From: Phallusia fumigata
Lineage: Eukaryota > Chordata > Ascidiacea > Phlebobranchia > Ascidiidae
Direction: 5' to 3'
NCBI GenBank assembly: GCA_008931825.1
Contig: QXVZ01009805.1
Location: 1 to 57,378 of the forward strand
Length of the DNA: 57,378 bases
How positions within the stretch are numbered: position 1 is the first letter of the stretch; each line of letters opens with the position of its first letter. Below, one piece after another: positions 37,101 through 45,576 of the stretch. The notes beneath the pieces are model-generated. The model was given only the letters and a program-made list of their open reading frames with translations. It was not told the DNA's origin and searched no databases. The translations under genes and the position numbers were made by a program.

Positions 37101-37677
37101 GTCAAGTGTGGTGCGCTTGGCCAAACTGGTCCGTGACAACCTTGTCTACTTGCCTGCTGGGAAATTACCGCCAGCAAGCAACGTAGAGCACACAGAACGC
37201 AACAGCCGTGGTGAATACGAGGACACCAAGTGTTGTAATGTCACGCGCGCTGACGTGCACCGCGAACCTGAAATCATTCTCAACGCCAGCACCGACTACA
37301 GTAAGCCGGCAAACCAGGTGCTGCAAACGTATGAGTTCCTGCCTCAAACTGTGCCGGTTAATTCCGCGGTGTACGAAATCCCTCAGCGCTCTACCGTCGT
37401 CGCGGAGAACAAATCACTGCAACAGCTGCCGACGGCTAAATCCCTGTCCGCTACGAACGTTGTCGCGGGGGCGAGCGCGACTGAAACTGATTCAGGCCAA
37501 GACACTGCATTTTTGCTGAACAGCCGCTCCCAGTGCATAGTTCACACAAAGGAGGCTAAGAACTTACGTTCCACCATTGCCGAGGCATCATCAGCGGATG
37601 AGCTAAAGGCAATATCTGGTGACGTCATTATTCACATGCCCGAGGACGCTGTGGGTTTGTCCACGGCAGTTAGTTAA
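16141..37677 (+). CDS. Voltage-gated sodium channel alpha subunit (Nav1-like), domains I-III and C-terminal tail
   Basis: Twenty-six exons were read (listed under the domain entries), about 1,690 residues. All joins are in phase except across N junctions. The pore signature residues are D in domain I (LQDNWEEL), E in domain II ([10 protein letters not shown]) and K in domain III (ATFKGWMP). A lysine in domain III marks a sodium-selective Nav1-type channel rather than the DEEA Nav2 type. The first coding exon(s) were not found and domain IV is missing at the N at 35657. The host introns carry two antisense genes. The domain I-II linker is short (about 70 residues), and no ankyrin-binding motif of the form (V/A)P(I/L)AxxES/D is present in the II-III linker. 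The channel would sit in the plasma membrane and carry the action-potential upstroke; this is inferred from the family. Confidence 0.95.
18688..21075. repeat. Compound duplication around one sodium-channel exon, with assembly gap 19570-19851
   Basis: The DNA from 18688 restarts at 19852 after a run of N. It is joined by an N at 20394 to a third start (matching about 19085 onward) and again by an N at 20965 (20855-20964 repeats as 20966-21075). The exon at 19321-19443 therefore appears a second time at 20636-20758 with identical sequence. In the animal only one copy is expected, because two tandem copies would duplicate the 41-residue turret segment. Confidence 0.85.
21242..21247 (-). terminator. 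Poly(A) signal of the nested secreted-protein gene
   Basis: The minus strand reads AATAAA about 150 bases after the stop codon at 21396. Confidence 0.5.
21396..23118 (-). CDS. Small secreted cysteine-containing protein nested antisense in a sodium-channel intron (191 residues)
   Basis: Six exons on the minus strand: 23118-22954, 22179-22045, 21977-21930, 21825-21712, 21586-21548 and 21470-21396 (stop TAA). Every exon length is a multiple of three and all five introns are phase 0 with good GT-AG sites. The protein starts with a signal peptide, [20 protein letters not shown]. It has NxT sites at about N32 and N150 and cysteines near 25, 105, 121, 130, 162 and 190. Exon 2 encodes a likely amphipathic helix ([19 protein letters not shown]) and exon 4 another ([12 protein letters not shown]). 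The last exon ends in the hydrophobic stretch [11 protein letters not shown], which could be a final helix or an anchor signal. I recognise no family. A small, helical, secreted protein with only phase-0 introns recalls four-helix cytokines, but this is speculation. It has its own TATA box and poly(A) signal. Confidence 0.68.
22354..22486. mobile_element. 133-bp element with perfect 16-bp inverted ends (MITE-like)
   Basis: GGTGGATCAACCAGAG at 22354-22369 is matched by its exact reverse complement at 22471-22486. The element lies in intron 1 of the nested gene. No clear target-site duplication was seen and the family is unknown. It could also be a fold-back structure with a role in the transcript. 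Confidence 0.5.
23233..23239 (-). promoter_or_regulatory. TATA box of the nested secreted-protein gene
   Basis: The minus strand reads TATAAAA 115 bases upstream of the ATG at 23118. A start about 30 bases downstream would give a 5' leader of about 85 bases. This supports an independent transcription unit inside the sodium-channel intron. Confidence 0.55.
27622..31533 (-). CDS. DC-STAMP domain protein with C-terminal RING finger (DCST1/DCST2-like), nested antisense in a sodium-channel intron
   Basis: Eleven exons: 31533-31328 (ATG), 31258-30968, 30845-30632, 30306-30100, 30022-29823, 29715-29539, 29459-29163, 28858-28545, 28473-28364, 28206-28046 and 27922-27622 (stop). All joins are in phase, giving 825 residues (human DCST1/2 are about 700-770). 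Several membrane segments are visible. The DC-STAMP signatures are GPSVNIAYN with [24 protein letters not shown], and [19 protein letters not shown]4C4 RING-like finger follows: CNVC, RCPTFGC, YCVEC and LCIIC. The end is a Ser/Glu-rich acidic tail. Family members (DCST1/2, fly sneaky, worm SPE-42/SPE-49) act in sperm for fertilisation; DCST1 is also an E3 ubiquitin ligase. The gene lies wholly inside one sodium-channel intron, and its promoter must lie in or next to the channel exon 31712-31900. Confidence 0.92.
28671..29198. repeat. N-joined direct duplication of about 263 bp over DCST exon 8
   Basis: Positions 28671-28933 and 28935-29198 are near-identical around one N at 28934. The left copy carries the complete exon 8 with a usable acceptor; the right copy holds only the 5' part of the exon. 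The copies differ at the splice acceptor, as described in the findings. Confidence 0.85.
32186..32531. repeat. N-joined direct duplication of about 170 bp over a sodium-channel exon
   Basis: Positions 32186-32353 and 32355-32531 repeat each other around one N at 32354. The exon starting at 32467 is whole; its copy starting at 32289 is cut at the N. Confidence 0.85.
32663..35656 (+). other. Sodium channel: II-III linker, domain III and inactivation-gate exons
   Basis: Exons: 32663-32803, 32937-33092, 33168-33431, 33701-33874, 34138-34278, 34348-34547, 34682-34841, 35102-35335 and 35511-35656 (cut by N). S1 is [16 protein letters not shown]4 is [20 protein letters not shown] with five or six arginines. 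The pore is [21 protein letters not shown]6 ends [15 protein letters not shown]. The III-IV linker then reads [24 protein letters not shown], where vertebrate channels have the IFM particle. Domain IV S1 starts (FELAVMVI) and is cut off by the N at 35657. The donor at 34548 (GTTGTT) is weak but is required by the phase. Confidence 0.92.
35658..37470. repeat. N-joined direct duplication of about 906 bp over the sodium-channel C-terminal exons
   Basis: Positions 35658-36563 and 36565-37470 repeat each other. I saw about eight substitutions, all in the last third, five of them changing a residue (for example Cys/Tyr, Cys/Ser and Asp/Asn in the tail). The N at 35657 directly joins the start of domain IV to the intron before the C-terminal tail, so the DNA encoding domain IV has been lost here. 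Confidence 0.88.
36661..37677 (+). other. Sodium channel: cytoplasmic C-terminal tail exons (complete copy)
   Basis: Exons 36661-36823 and 36950-37677 (stop TAA). The start [20 protein letters not shown], then [13 protein letters not shown] and [12 protein letters not shown], match the EF-hand-like region that follows domain IV S6. The usual IQ motif position reads [14 protein letters not shown] and lacks the IQ pair. A long tail of about 150 residues follows with no recognised domain. An earlier copy of the same two exons (35753-35915 and 36042-36563, cut by N) is the other half of a haplotype duplication. Confidence 0.9.
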
Positions 37678-37714
37678 TATATTGATAATTATCTCACTGT
37701 TCAATTCTGCATCC

Positions 37715-37724
37715 AATAAATAAA
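37715..37724 (+). terminator. Poly(A) signals of the sodium channel
   Basis: Overlapping AATAAATAAA lies 38 bases after the channel stop codon. It faces the poly(A) signal of the minus-strand gene at 37784-37779, so the two genes converge with about 55 bases between signals. Confidence 0.7.
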
Positions 37725-37778
37725 AGCGTATTTGGTACAAATAACCTTAACGTTATACGCGCCCATGCCACGAGACTA

Positions 37779-37784
37779 TTTATT
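37779..37784 (-). terminator. Poly(A) signal of the convergent minus-strand gene
   Basis: The minus strand reads AATAAA about 180 bases after the stop codon at 37964. Confidence 0.5.
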
Positions 37785-37963
37785 TCCCTTATTAGAACAT
37801 GAAGGTACGTATTACAAAATTAAAACAGTAAGCATAGAAATTTCTATTGCCTGTTTTAAAGTTAAGCATTACACCTACTGTGGACAAAATACAAAAACAA
37901 ACGAAGCAATTTGCCAAGTCTTAATGGACATCGACTTTGCAACCTAAGGAAAAAAGCAATAAA

Positions 37964-38822
37964 TCAACGTTTGGCGCTACAAAAGCTATTCGCAACGGAT
38001 GGCATGTTTTCAATGTGATTTAAGTGTTGCGGTGCTGAAAAAGATGCCCGGGTAAGTCTATTGGGTACTGTTACTGGGTTTAGGTTAATATCCACTAAAG
38101 GCGGAAGCAAGAGCGGCTCTCCATCCGTCTCGCTTTCATTGAAGTCGTTTTCCGAGTGCCGGCGCACGAGCGATTCGATCGGTCGAACGCGCAAAGTTGG
38201 CCCCGATACTTGAATGCTGTGTCGGCGCCTTGAACGACGCCGGCTAGCCTGGGGGAAAGCAGTGATCGCCTCGAATGTCACGAAGTCTTCCGCGTCACTT
38301 AACGACGGAGAACCGTCCTTTTCGCGACCATCAATCGATGGGTCGTTCCCATTTGTCGTTTCCGGACTGAAAAAGCCGCCTTGTGCCTCCAAGGAGCCGA
38401 TGTACGAGTTTAAATTGCTTACACATTGTCGAAGTCGCGCTTGTTCGCGGTGTACCGGTGGAAAGCTGACACTCTTGGATCGAGGTCTATTGGCTGCAAG
38501 TGAAGGAAGGGAGCGCACCTGGTGCAAACGCCGCTTTAGGGCAGCCCGCTCAGCATCCACATTTCGCCTGTGACCTATCTCAAAAAGCTTTCGGTCGACA
38601 TCGATCTGATCGACTTTGGCCAAACCGATATTGATGTCTTTAGTGGTTTTGATCGCCCTTGATTTGTCTCGCACAAGCAACGCGTCGTAGCCCGTGCGTT
38701 TTCGGACCCGAGTCATGGCGTCAACGGCGTTTATGATTCGAGGATCGTCTGCTGCCACCGTGTGGTCACTTAGGAACACATCAGCGCCGATAGCTCGCTT
38801 GTGTCCGTTCCCAATTCTGTTA
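37964..38822 (-). CDS. Terminal exon of an unrecognised protein-coding gene (about 286 residues)
   Basis: An open frame of about 286 codons runs from a likely acceptor (ttttaacag just before 38822, entry phase 2) to TGA at 37964. No ATG-led start was found, so upstream coding exons are expected further right, but none was identified between 38823 and 40500. The start (GHKRAIGADVFLSDHTVAAD) is followed by basic and helical stretches with regular K/R and L/I (AERAALKRRLHQVRSL), a Ser-rich middle, clusters of Arg (RRRSRRRHS) and an acidic segment (ENDFNESETDGEPLLLPP). It reads as a soluble, partly disordered cytoplasmic or nuclear protein. I do not recognise the family. Length and codon regularity argue that it is real. 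Confidence 0.6.
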
Positions 38823-40545
38823 AAAAATTAAAAAATCCTGTCAGTTATAGACAAATATATAATCTTAACAATTTTTACTACCAGTGTACTGACCTCATAC
38901 TGTTTTGTTTTTCTTATGGGAATTTCTTTGTCTTCAATAAAGTGACAATATAAATGGCGAAAAAACGAAATGGAAGTTACAGTGCATTGTTTGCTTTATA
39001 ACAACCAGAAATGTTATCTAAACACTGAATTTAATTAGAACACATGAAGAAATTAACATCTGAAGTTAGAATAACGCAATTAAGCAAACAAAACAGAATC
39101 TACTAAAGGTCTAACATGTGAAAGGATAATAGCTTCCACCTGAACCAACGTTTCTTCCACCATTTGAGTTTCAACTTGCTCAGGTGCGACCGGCAACAAA
39201 ATCGCTTTTTAACATCTCTCTGCTCCGCACGGCATCTGGGGTCTACGTTTAGCCTCAACAATGCGTTGCGATTTATTGCCTGAACGGATATTGATTCGCA
39301 GGTGCGATGCGGGACCGATATGACTGTTTACACAGCACCATTTCTGTTGTGTCGCGCGACATGTTGCACCCCCACCTCTTCTTTGTCCTGTGGCGCATAA
39401 ACACATCCAAAGCGCTGGGTTTTGGAAAGGCTCATGATAATGGCTTGCTTTCAAGCAAATATCTCGTTGATCCGATTAAGGTCCATATCACCAACTTCTG
39501 CGTGCGAACTTTCTGAATGGATTCGCTTTTCTATATCGCCGATGTAATTCGATAATCCTCCACCGCTTTGGCGCCTTCACATTGACTTTGCGCTCGCAAT
39601 TTCCGTATTTTGCGCCGCCCAACTAAACTAACATACCGCGCGAACACAATAGCCATTACGCAAGGCGATAGTGCTCAGTCCTCAGCTTCGCTTTGATCCA
39701 CCGAGACCCGGCCCCGGGTTTGTATGCTTAGCTTGACCACGCGAGCCCGCGTCTACTGTTGCGGCAATCGACACAATCGTCAGCGAAATTAAAGCACGGC
39801 TCTTCCAGACAGCGGAGGCCATGCCTCATTGTCGACGCCGAGAGTTTGTACAATTCCGAGTGTGTTTCTAGGCCCCTTTCACTGGCCTAAAATAGCACTC
39901 AAAGATGACTCTATATCGTCGTTCGTTCTCTCTACAAACGTAAACAGCTCTTCAGTGGCAGGTCACATTCCCAGGCTACTGATAAATTGAATACTCTCAT
40001 ATGACCTAAGTTGCAATATACAGAGTAAGACATAGTCCTTCAATTAAAAAGCATAGTTTACGATGATGTTGGGTGTGTCTAACTTGGTTTTTACCGCATT
40101 CTAATGCATAATGTAGAATAAAAAATGTTGTAAAATATCATAGAATCATTCTCATCGATTATTGTTTCAAGAGATATCACGTCACTTTTTGGGGTCATTG
40201 ATTTTGTGCACCTATTGCAAACAAACTTGCAATTTTGCCTTCTGTGACCAAAGAACTGAAATAGGCTATTAGGTAAATTTGCTTCGCTTTAGGTGTTATC
40301 AGGTTCGAAATTCTATGGACGGGGGGTTAAAGAAAACTTTCAATTTTAAGTCTTATTGGTGTTTTATCACAAAATTTTCAATAAAGCCGAACGTGATGAT
40401 TCACGCTTCTAGCGATTGGGTTTATTGCCAAATAATTACGTAGTATTTTACAAGACGTTGGGTCAATATAATTTGTTCACTTGATGTTAACGGCTGTAAA
40501 ACGAGGGGCTTTGCATTTCGTGCAGCAAACCAAGTCCGCCTAGAC
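38823..40545. other. Non-coding region, no gene recognised
   Basis: The 5' exons of the unknown minus-strand gene may lie here. A short minus-strand frame starting MAIVFARYVS near 39655 was examined and could not be linked to it. Nothing else was supported. Confidence 0.5.
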
Positions 40546-40875
40546 CAGCAATTCTCAAAGTGGGGTCCGCGGTCCCGTTGGGGTCCGAGAATCGATTTAA
40601 AGCGGACCGCGAAACGTCTTCAGTTATTTGTAGACGACGCTATATCGCGTGATTGCTGAAATATACTTCAAGTACGTTTGACTGCGCCCTTTGTCGCACC
40701 ACCGCGCAATGCTGCTTTGTGATATCAGTAACATAACTTAATTTTGACACACACAAAGCATTACTGAATTGTAATCTAGTTAAATTTGAGTTAAATTTTT
40801 AGTGGACCGCGAGTCATCGAAAAATCTGCAGGGGGATTTTTATGGCAATAATTTCAAAAAGTTTTAGAACCACTG
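40546..40875. mobile_element. hAT-type non-autonomous DNA transposon (MITE), 330 bp
   Basis: The left end CAGCAATTCTCAAAGTGGGG and the right end (reverse complement CAGTGGTTCTAAAACTTTTT) match the hAT terminal consensus. It is flanked by an 8-bp target duplication with one mismatch: GCCTAGAC at 40538-40545 and GCTTAGAC at 40876-40883. No transposase frame is present. Confidence 0.78.
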
Positions 40876-40896
40876 GCTTAGACGAAGATCAGTTGT

Positions 40897-41280
40897 CAGG
40901 GGTCGGCAACCTTTTCCAAGCCGCGGGCCAAAACCAAGAACAGCAAGGTCTCAGCAGCAAGCAGTATAAATTTTGCACTTACAATAATTTACCACTTCGT
41001 TCCTTTATCGTTGTTAAAACTTATACAAATGAAAGTGATATTTAACTTCCTTGTTGAGTCAAAGTGGCCTTACCGTGGATTGTGGATGTATGAATTTTAC
41101 TACTTGAGCAACTAACTAGATTGTATAGCAAAGTTTGCAAGGGAAGAACACGTTTTACATCGGCTCGATCACCTGTAGTTGCATTTAGAAAGGCGTTAAT
41201 TTTTTGTCCTTCCAAATATGGGGTTTCTATTTTTTTCCAGCCTACAATCACGCTTACATAAAAGCTTTTTTTAGTCCATT
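40897..41280. mobile_element. Possible second hAT-like element, one end only
   Basis: CAGGGGTCGGCAACCTTTTC at 40897 is another typical hAT terminus, only 21 bases after the first element. The opposite end was not found, so the right limit is a guess. Confidence 0.35.
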
Positions 41281-41374
41281 ATAGGTTTAGAGCTAAGGGC
41301 AAGACAATTTCCATCAGATCTGGAAATCTACCCGGCCCTGTTGCCACACCTTGTGGTTGTTATGTAATATTTTT

Positions 41375-41595
41375 CCATCTTGAATCTGTACTGGACTGGA
41401 AAGTGGAAAGGCCAAGCATCAGGGCTGCCACTGCTTGGGATTTTTGTCCTGGGCTTGGAGTCTTGGGGAAAAACGTTTGTAATCNCCATCTTGAATCTGT
41501 ACTGGACTGGAAAGTGGAAAGGCCAAGCATCAGGGCTGCCACTGCTTGGGATTTTTGTCCTGGGCTTGGAGTCTTGGGGAAAAACGTTTGTAATC
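41375..41595. repeat. N-joined direct duplication of 110 bp
   Basis: Positions 41375-41484 and 41486-41595 are essentially identical around one N at 41485. Non-coding. Confidence 0.85.
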
Positions 41596-44441
41596 GCTTG
41601 ATATCTTGGGATTTTTGATATTTCCGCTACTAACACGAATCATTGAATTTCTTCTGAAGAATGTTATTTACTTTTAACAGCATCGATTAATTCTTACATC
41701 AAAAAAGCAATCCTAGGAATCTAAACAAATAGCTAAAAGAGTTACTTGTCAGTGGATTTTTGCCCAACGTAACATTGTATTTGTTAATTTTGACCATTTG
41801 AAGCTTTGCGTAACTGCAGAAGTTTATTTCCTGAGAGACACCAAAATATCTTACGTGATTCATGGAATGACGTATCATGAAAATCTATCATTAACGGATG
41901 TTGGCTACGTAGGCAACTAAAATGTTCAATCATCATTGACAAGAGCACTATTATTTCTGTTAGTCAGATCTAAGCAGTACTTTTCCGGTATTTCGATACC
42001 ATTAAGAAAGGTGTAGCGGATGTGCTGTTAGACACAGTTTCGGCAGAACTGGGCATAGTTTATTAACTGCTGTTAAAGATTATAAGAGAAGAAATGTATT
42101 TCTTTCAGTACATATGATTAGATTTGGAAGCAATAACTGCCCCACAATGATACCTTAGGATTTTTCGAGGGTAAACCTTGAGAAATTCTCGGTGGCAACC
42201 CTGCCAAGCAAGCAATTGTAAACATTCTTTCCAACTAACCTTGAGCTTCTCAAACGGGATCAATACAAACCCGTGAGCCACCAGTCACGCTTTTCGCGTA
42301 ACTAAATTACAAGTTTCCATATATTTCAATGGGTACTTACTACACCCTAAACCGTTTTCACATATTTGCTTCTCATTCAAGTAATGCGATGCATAACGGA
42401 TTACGTACAACTCCAAAACACAAATTTTCCATCAAATATTCCCAACTTATCCTTCTCAAAACCTTCAAAATGCAGAATTGTTGGTTAAGTTTGAATGTAT
42501 GCTATCTTAAAAAGTCAACAGGTTGGAAGAAACCTGTATTTAAATCTTTTCTGTCCTGCAAAGTTGCTACCACGCAGAATTTTTGCAACAATTTTATAAA
42601 ATAGAAGAATTTACAAAAGGAAAAAGGCATCACTTATCAGAACAACACTACAAGAAAAAACAACAATAGAACGGAAGTGGCAACATAAAAAAGACAACCC
42701 ATGAACTTGATAAACACAGGCTGTGGTGATGAACCTGTTTCAATGAAAAATTTGCAGAGCAACAAAAACATAGTTGCTGGTTTTACTCTGCCATGNNNNN
42801 NNNNNNNNNNNNNNNNNNNNNNNNNNNNNNNNNNNNNNNNNNNNNNNNNNNNNNNNNNNNNNNNNNNNNNNNNNNNNNNNNNNNNNNNNNNNNNNNNNNN
42901 NNNNNNNTTTCAAAAGTTTAACTTCGGGGTGTGCAGAAATTTTATGTAAAAATTCTTAGTTGTCAATCTTTGTCACAGAATAAGCTATCAATCAACAAAG
43001 ACAGAAACTAATTACGCAACCAGCCAGTGTATCGAATTGCCAGGCAGTCACGGTGGGACAAAAACCAACACACAGGTATGAAGTTTCACGAAAACCTAGT
43101 TGTTAACACGTCTCCCGTATTATACCGGATAATATTCCACAGTCGAGACGTTGCATTCGAGAAGCGACTTGAGATAATTGTATTTTGGAAACAGCAGACG
43201 CGCGCTGCACCAGCAAAGAACAAACATAGATCGTCAACCGCCAGTTGTTTTCTGTTTTTATTAAAAGTTGCATACCATAGGAAAACATATACGACCGTAT
43301 CGGGCCACACACGCATTGGAACATCTGTTGAAATTTTGTAATGTAACTGTGTCGGTTTGTTGAAACCAAAACCAAGAATGTGTACAAAAACACATGCGGA
43401 TCAGGAACTCATAAATATCAAGCCATGAAGCAATAATGCAAGAATGCTATGTACAACAGGACATCGACATGTAAAATGACAAATACAAAATACTTAATGC
43501 TGATTGACATGATGCGATAATACTGTGCAATACAACGATAAACTCCCAATGATTTTCCTTTCACAAGTGGACCAGCACTTACATAGAGGAACCAGAGATT
43601 ATCCGCAAATTTTGAATACACACATAAGTAACATCTGGAAACGCACATAAGAAAGATGAACAAAAACGCGACAACCAAACACACATAAGGAAATCGTAAA
43701 AAAACAGTAACAAAAAATAACTGCATACATTNTTACAAAGAATCCAAAGATCCAACAATTGCGATGGCAGTGGTGGCAAGCATTGGTAAGGCTAAAAGAA
43801 AATTGTGCCATTATTTATGCAAGGGGTATACGACTACTTTCATATACCGTACCTAGGACGACGTTTTTCTTCGAACTGGGGCTGTCCAGCAGAACCTGTG
43901 AAAATACAACTACACAGCCAATTAAAATTTGTTTCCGCTATGGGTAATTATTTCATGTCGATACGTTTTATACTTCACTGTTTAGATATTTTCTGATGGT
44001 GACATGACAATCAAAAGATCCAGAAACCTGTTGCAAAAAGATTGGTGTAAAATTTGTTCACTGTTTTTGTGATCAGAAAATGACACAAGATAGCCTAAAG
44101 TTTTGTTTGACACATGTTATTTGTATGACATTTTCATATGATCAGAACAATATAAAACTTAAACCGACATTTTAATGCAGAAATTAGAATCGCCTGATGA
44201 CCCATCCACGAACAGAAGAGAGATTGAACCTAACAAAATAAAATACAGCATAATACAAAAAAACACCCAAAAGCCTATAGTTACAATGCTTGCCACATAT
44301 TTGCCATCAAAATAATAGAAGCTACAAAAATGACAGTTTGATGTTAGTTCACTATACAGTAGCAATGGTAGCAAGACCGACCATCTGTCATTAAATGAAG
44401 TTCCTCAATATTGCTTCTTGTAGATCTTTTTAGGACTCACT
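41596..44441. other. Non-coding region with assembly gap 42796-42907
   Basis: No exon was recognised. The part 42908-43731 is a copy of 47704-48528, which flanks the ERG 3' end. A single N at 43732 joins it to the DNA carrying the bZIP gene. Confidence 0.55.
42908..43731. repeat. Long-range direct repeat, copy 1 (about 825 bp)
   Basis: Nearly identical to 47704-48528. It lies between an N run and a single N, that is, as an isolated contig piece. The second copy is continuous with the ERG 3' end, so this copy is most likely the other haplotype misplaced. Confidence 0.82.
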
Positions 44442-45266
44442 TCATCGCATGTGATTTTCATTGCATTTATGGCACATTTCAAATGACACACTGCCATCAG
44501 AAACATGTAGGCAAATTCCACCACTTTTAGCTTCCTTTGCAGTGGAGATCGATTGTGATTTGGAATCATCAGATGGGAATTCAGAGGATTTCGAGTAATT
44601 GTGGTCCTGGTTCTTTCGAGTTCCTGTTATGTCATGACTTAGTTTAACAGTGGGTGAAGATGCAACTGCTTGCAAGACCTTTGCTAAATCACTTTGGTTT
44701 AAAAGTACACCTCGAAGAAACTCAACTTCCTTGGAAAGCTCAGTAACACTGTTTTCCAAGAGTTCCACTTGTGATTTTAGATCTTCATTTTCCTTGTTCT
44801 GGGTTAGTACTTTTGTTTCCAAGCCCTTAATGTATTGCTTTTTCTTTTCCCGATTTTTTCGGGCCACTAAGGCATTATGATTTGTGCAAAGTTCTTTTTC
44901 CTTAGATTGGGAAATTTTGGCCTTCTTTCCAGCTGCAATTTTTAAGTCCTTTTGCTGAATTTTTCGCTTTTTGTTTGGTTGTATGGTTTTTGAGGGAGTA
45001 ACTAAAAGAAAGTCCTCATCGTCATCGGAGACAAGTGGTGGTTTTACATCTTTTAATTCAGAAAACAAACCATCGAAGTCACCGAAGTCATTGTCTGAGT
45101 TACATGAAGACATCTCACTACCATCATAGGGTGGAGTTAAACTTGAAACTCTTCTGAAGTTGACTGGTTGTTCCAATACACCATTCATGATCGGATCACT
45201 GTGAAAAAACGTTTTCTGAAATTGATTGAACTCATCCAAAAGCATATAACTCTCTGCAATGCTCAT
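44442..45266 (-). CDS. CREBZF: CREBZF/Zhangfei-type bZIP transcription factor, intronless (274 residues)
   Basis: A single open frame; the ATG at 45266 is the first in frame. The basic region NALVARKNREKKKQY is followed by a leucine zipper (LETKVL, then ENEDLKSQVELLENSV) and by EVEFLRGVLLNQSDLAKVL. The zipper tail ending in LRxVL with a following SDLAKVL, and the NxxVAxxNR basic motif in place of the usual C or S, are typical of CREBZF. DHNY at about residues 221-224 fits the HCF-1 binding motif (D/E)HxY known in CREBZF. Upstream there is an acidic stretch (SDDDEDFLLV) and a basic cluster (KKRKIQQKDLK) that could act as a nuclear signal. Family members modulate ATF4, CREB3 and stress responses, often as repressors; the role here is inferred. 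The locus lies between two copies of an 825-bp repeat, so its map position is uncertain. Confidence 0.83.
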   Translation of the reverse strand: MSIAESYMLLDEFNQFQKTFFHSDPIMNGVLEQPVNFRRVSSLTPPYDGSEMSSCNSDNDFGDFDGLFSELKDVKPPLVSDDDEDFLLVTPSKTIQPNKKRKIQQKDLKIAAGKKAKISQSKEKELCTNHNALVARKNREKKKQYIKGLETKVLTQNKENEDLKSQVELLENSVTELSKEVEFLRGVLLNQSDLAKVLQAVASSPTVKLSHDITGTRKNQDHNYSKSSEFPSDDSKSQSISTAKEAKSGGICLHVSDGSVSFEMCHKCNENHMR

Positions 45267-45564
45267 TGCAAAAGTTTTCAATTACACAATCACATGAAGC
45301 AAAAAAGCCAGCCAGGCCAGCCAAATGTTGGACAAGTTTGAAAAACAGTATTTTGTTAACTGTCAAAATACTTTTACACTAATATCAAGCAGTTATAACG
45401 CGCAAAAAGAAAACTATGCTTAACGTACAAACAATACTAAATATATCAACACCCACCAATACTGAAGCAAAGTTGTTCCAACAAGAAACACGTCAACACA
45501 CAAAAGTCAAGCCGGAAAATGAACGGGAAATAAAAAACGATTTGTGAACGTTTTGAAAACGTAC

Positions 45565-45576
45565 TGCGCATGCGCA
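45565..45576. promoter_or_regulatory. NRF1-type site upstream of the bZIP gene
   Basis: TGCGCATGCGCA is a perfect palindromic NRF1 consensus, 299 bases upstream of the bZIP ATG. Such sites are common in promoters of broadly expressed animal genes. Confidence 0.6.

Noticed and set aside
43027..43341. 104-codon plus-strand frame, repeated identically at 47823-48137
   Set aside because: The two copies are one sequence duplicated by the assembly, so identity is not evidence of selection. There is no ATG and no motif.
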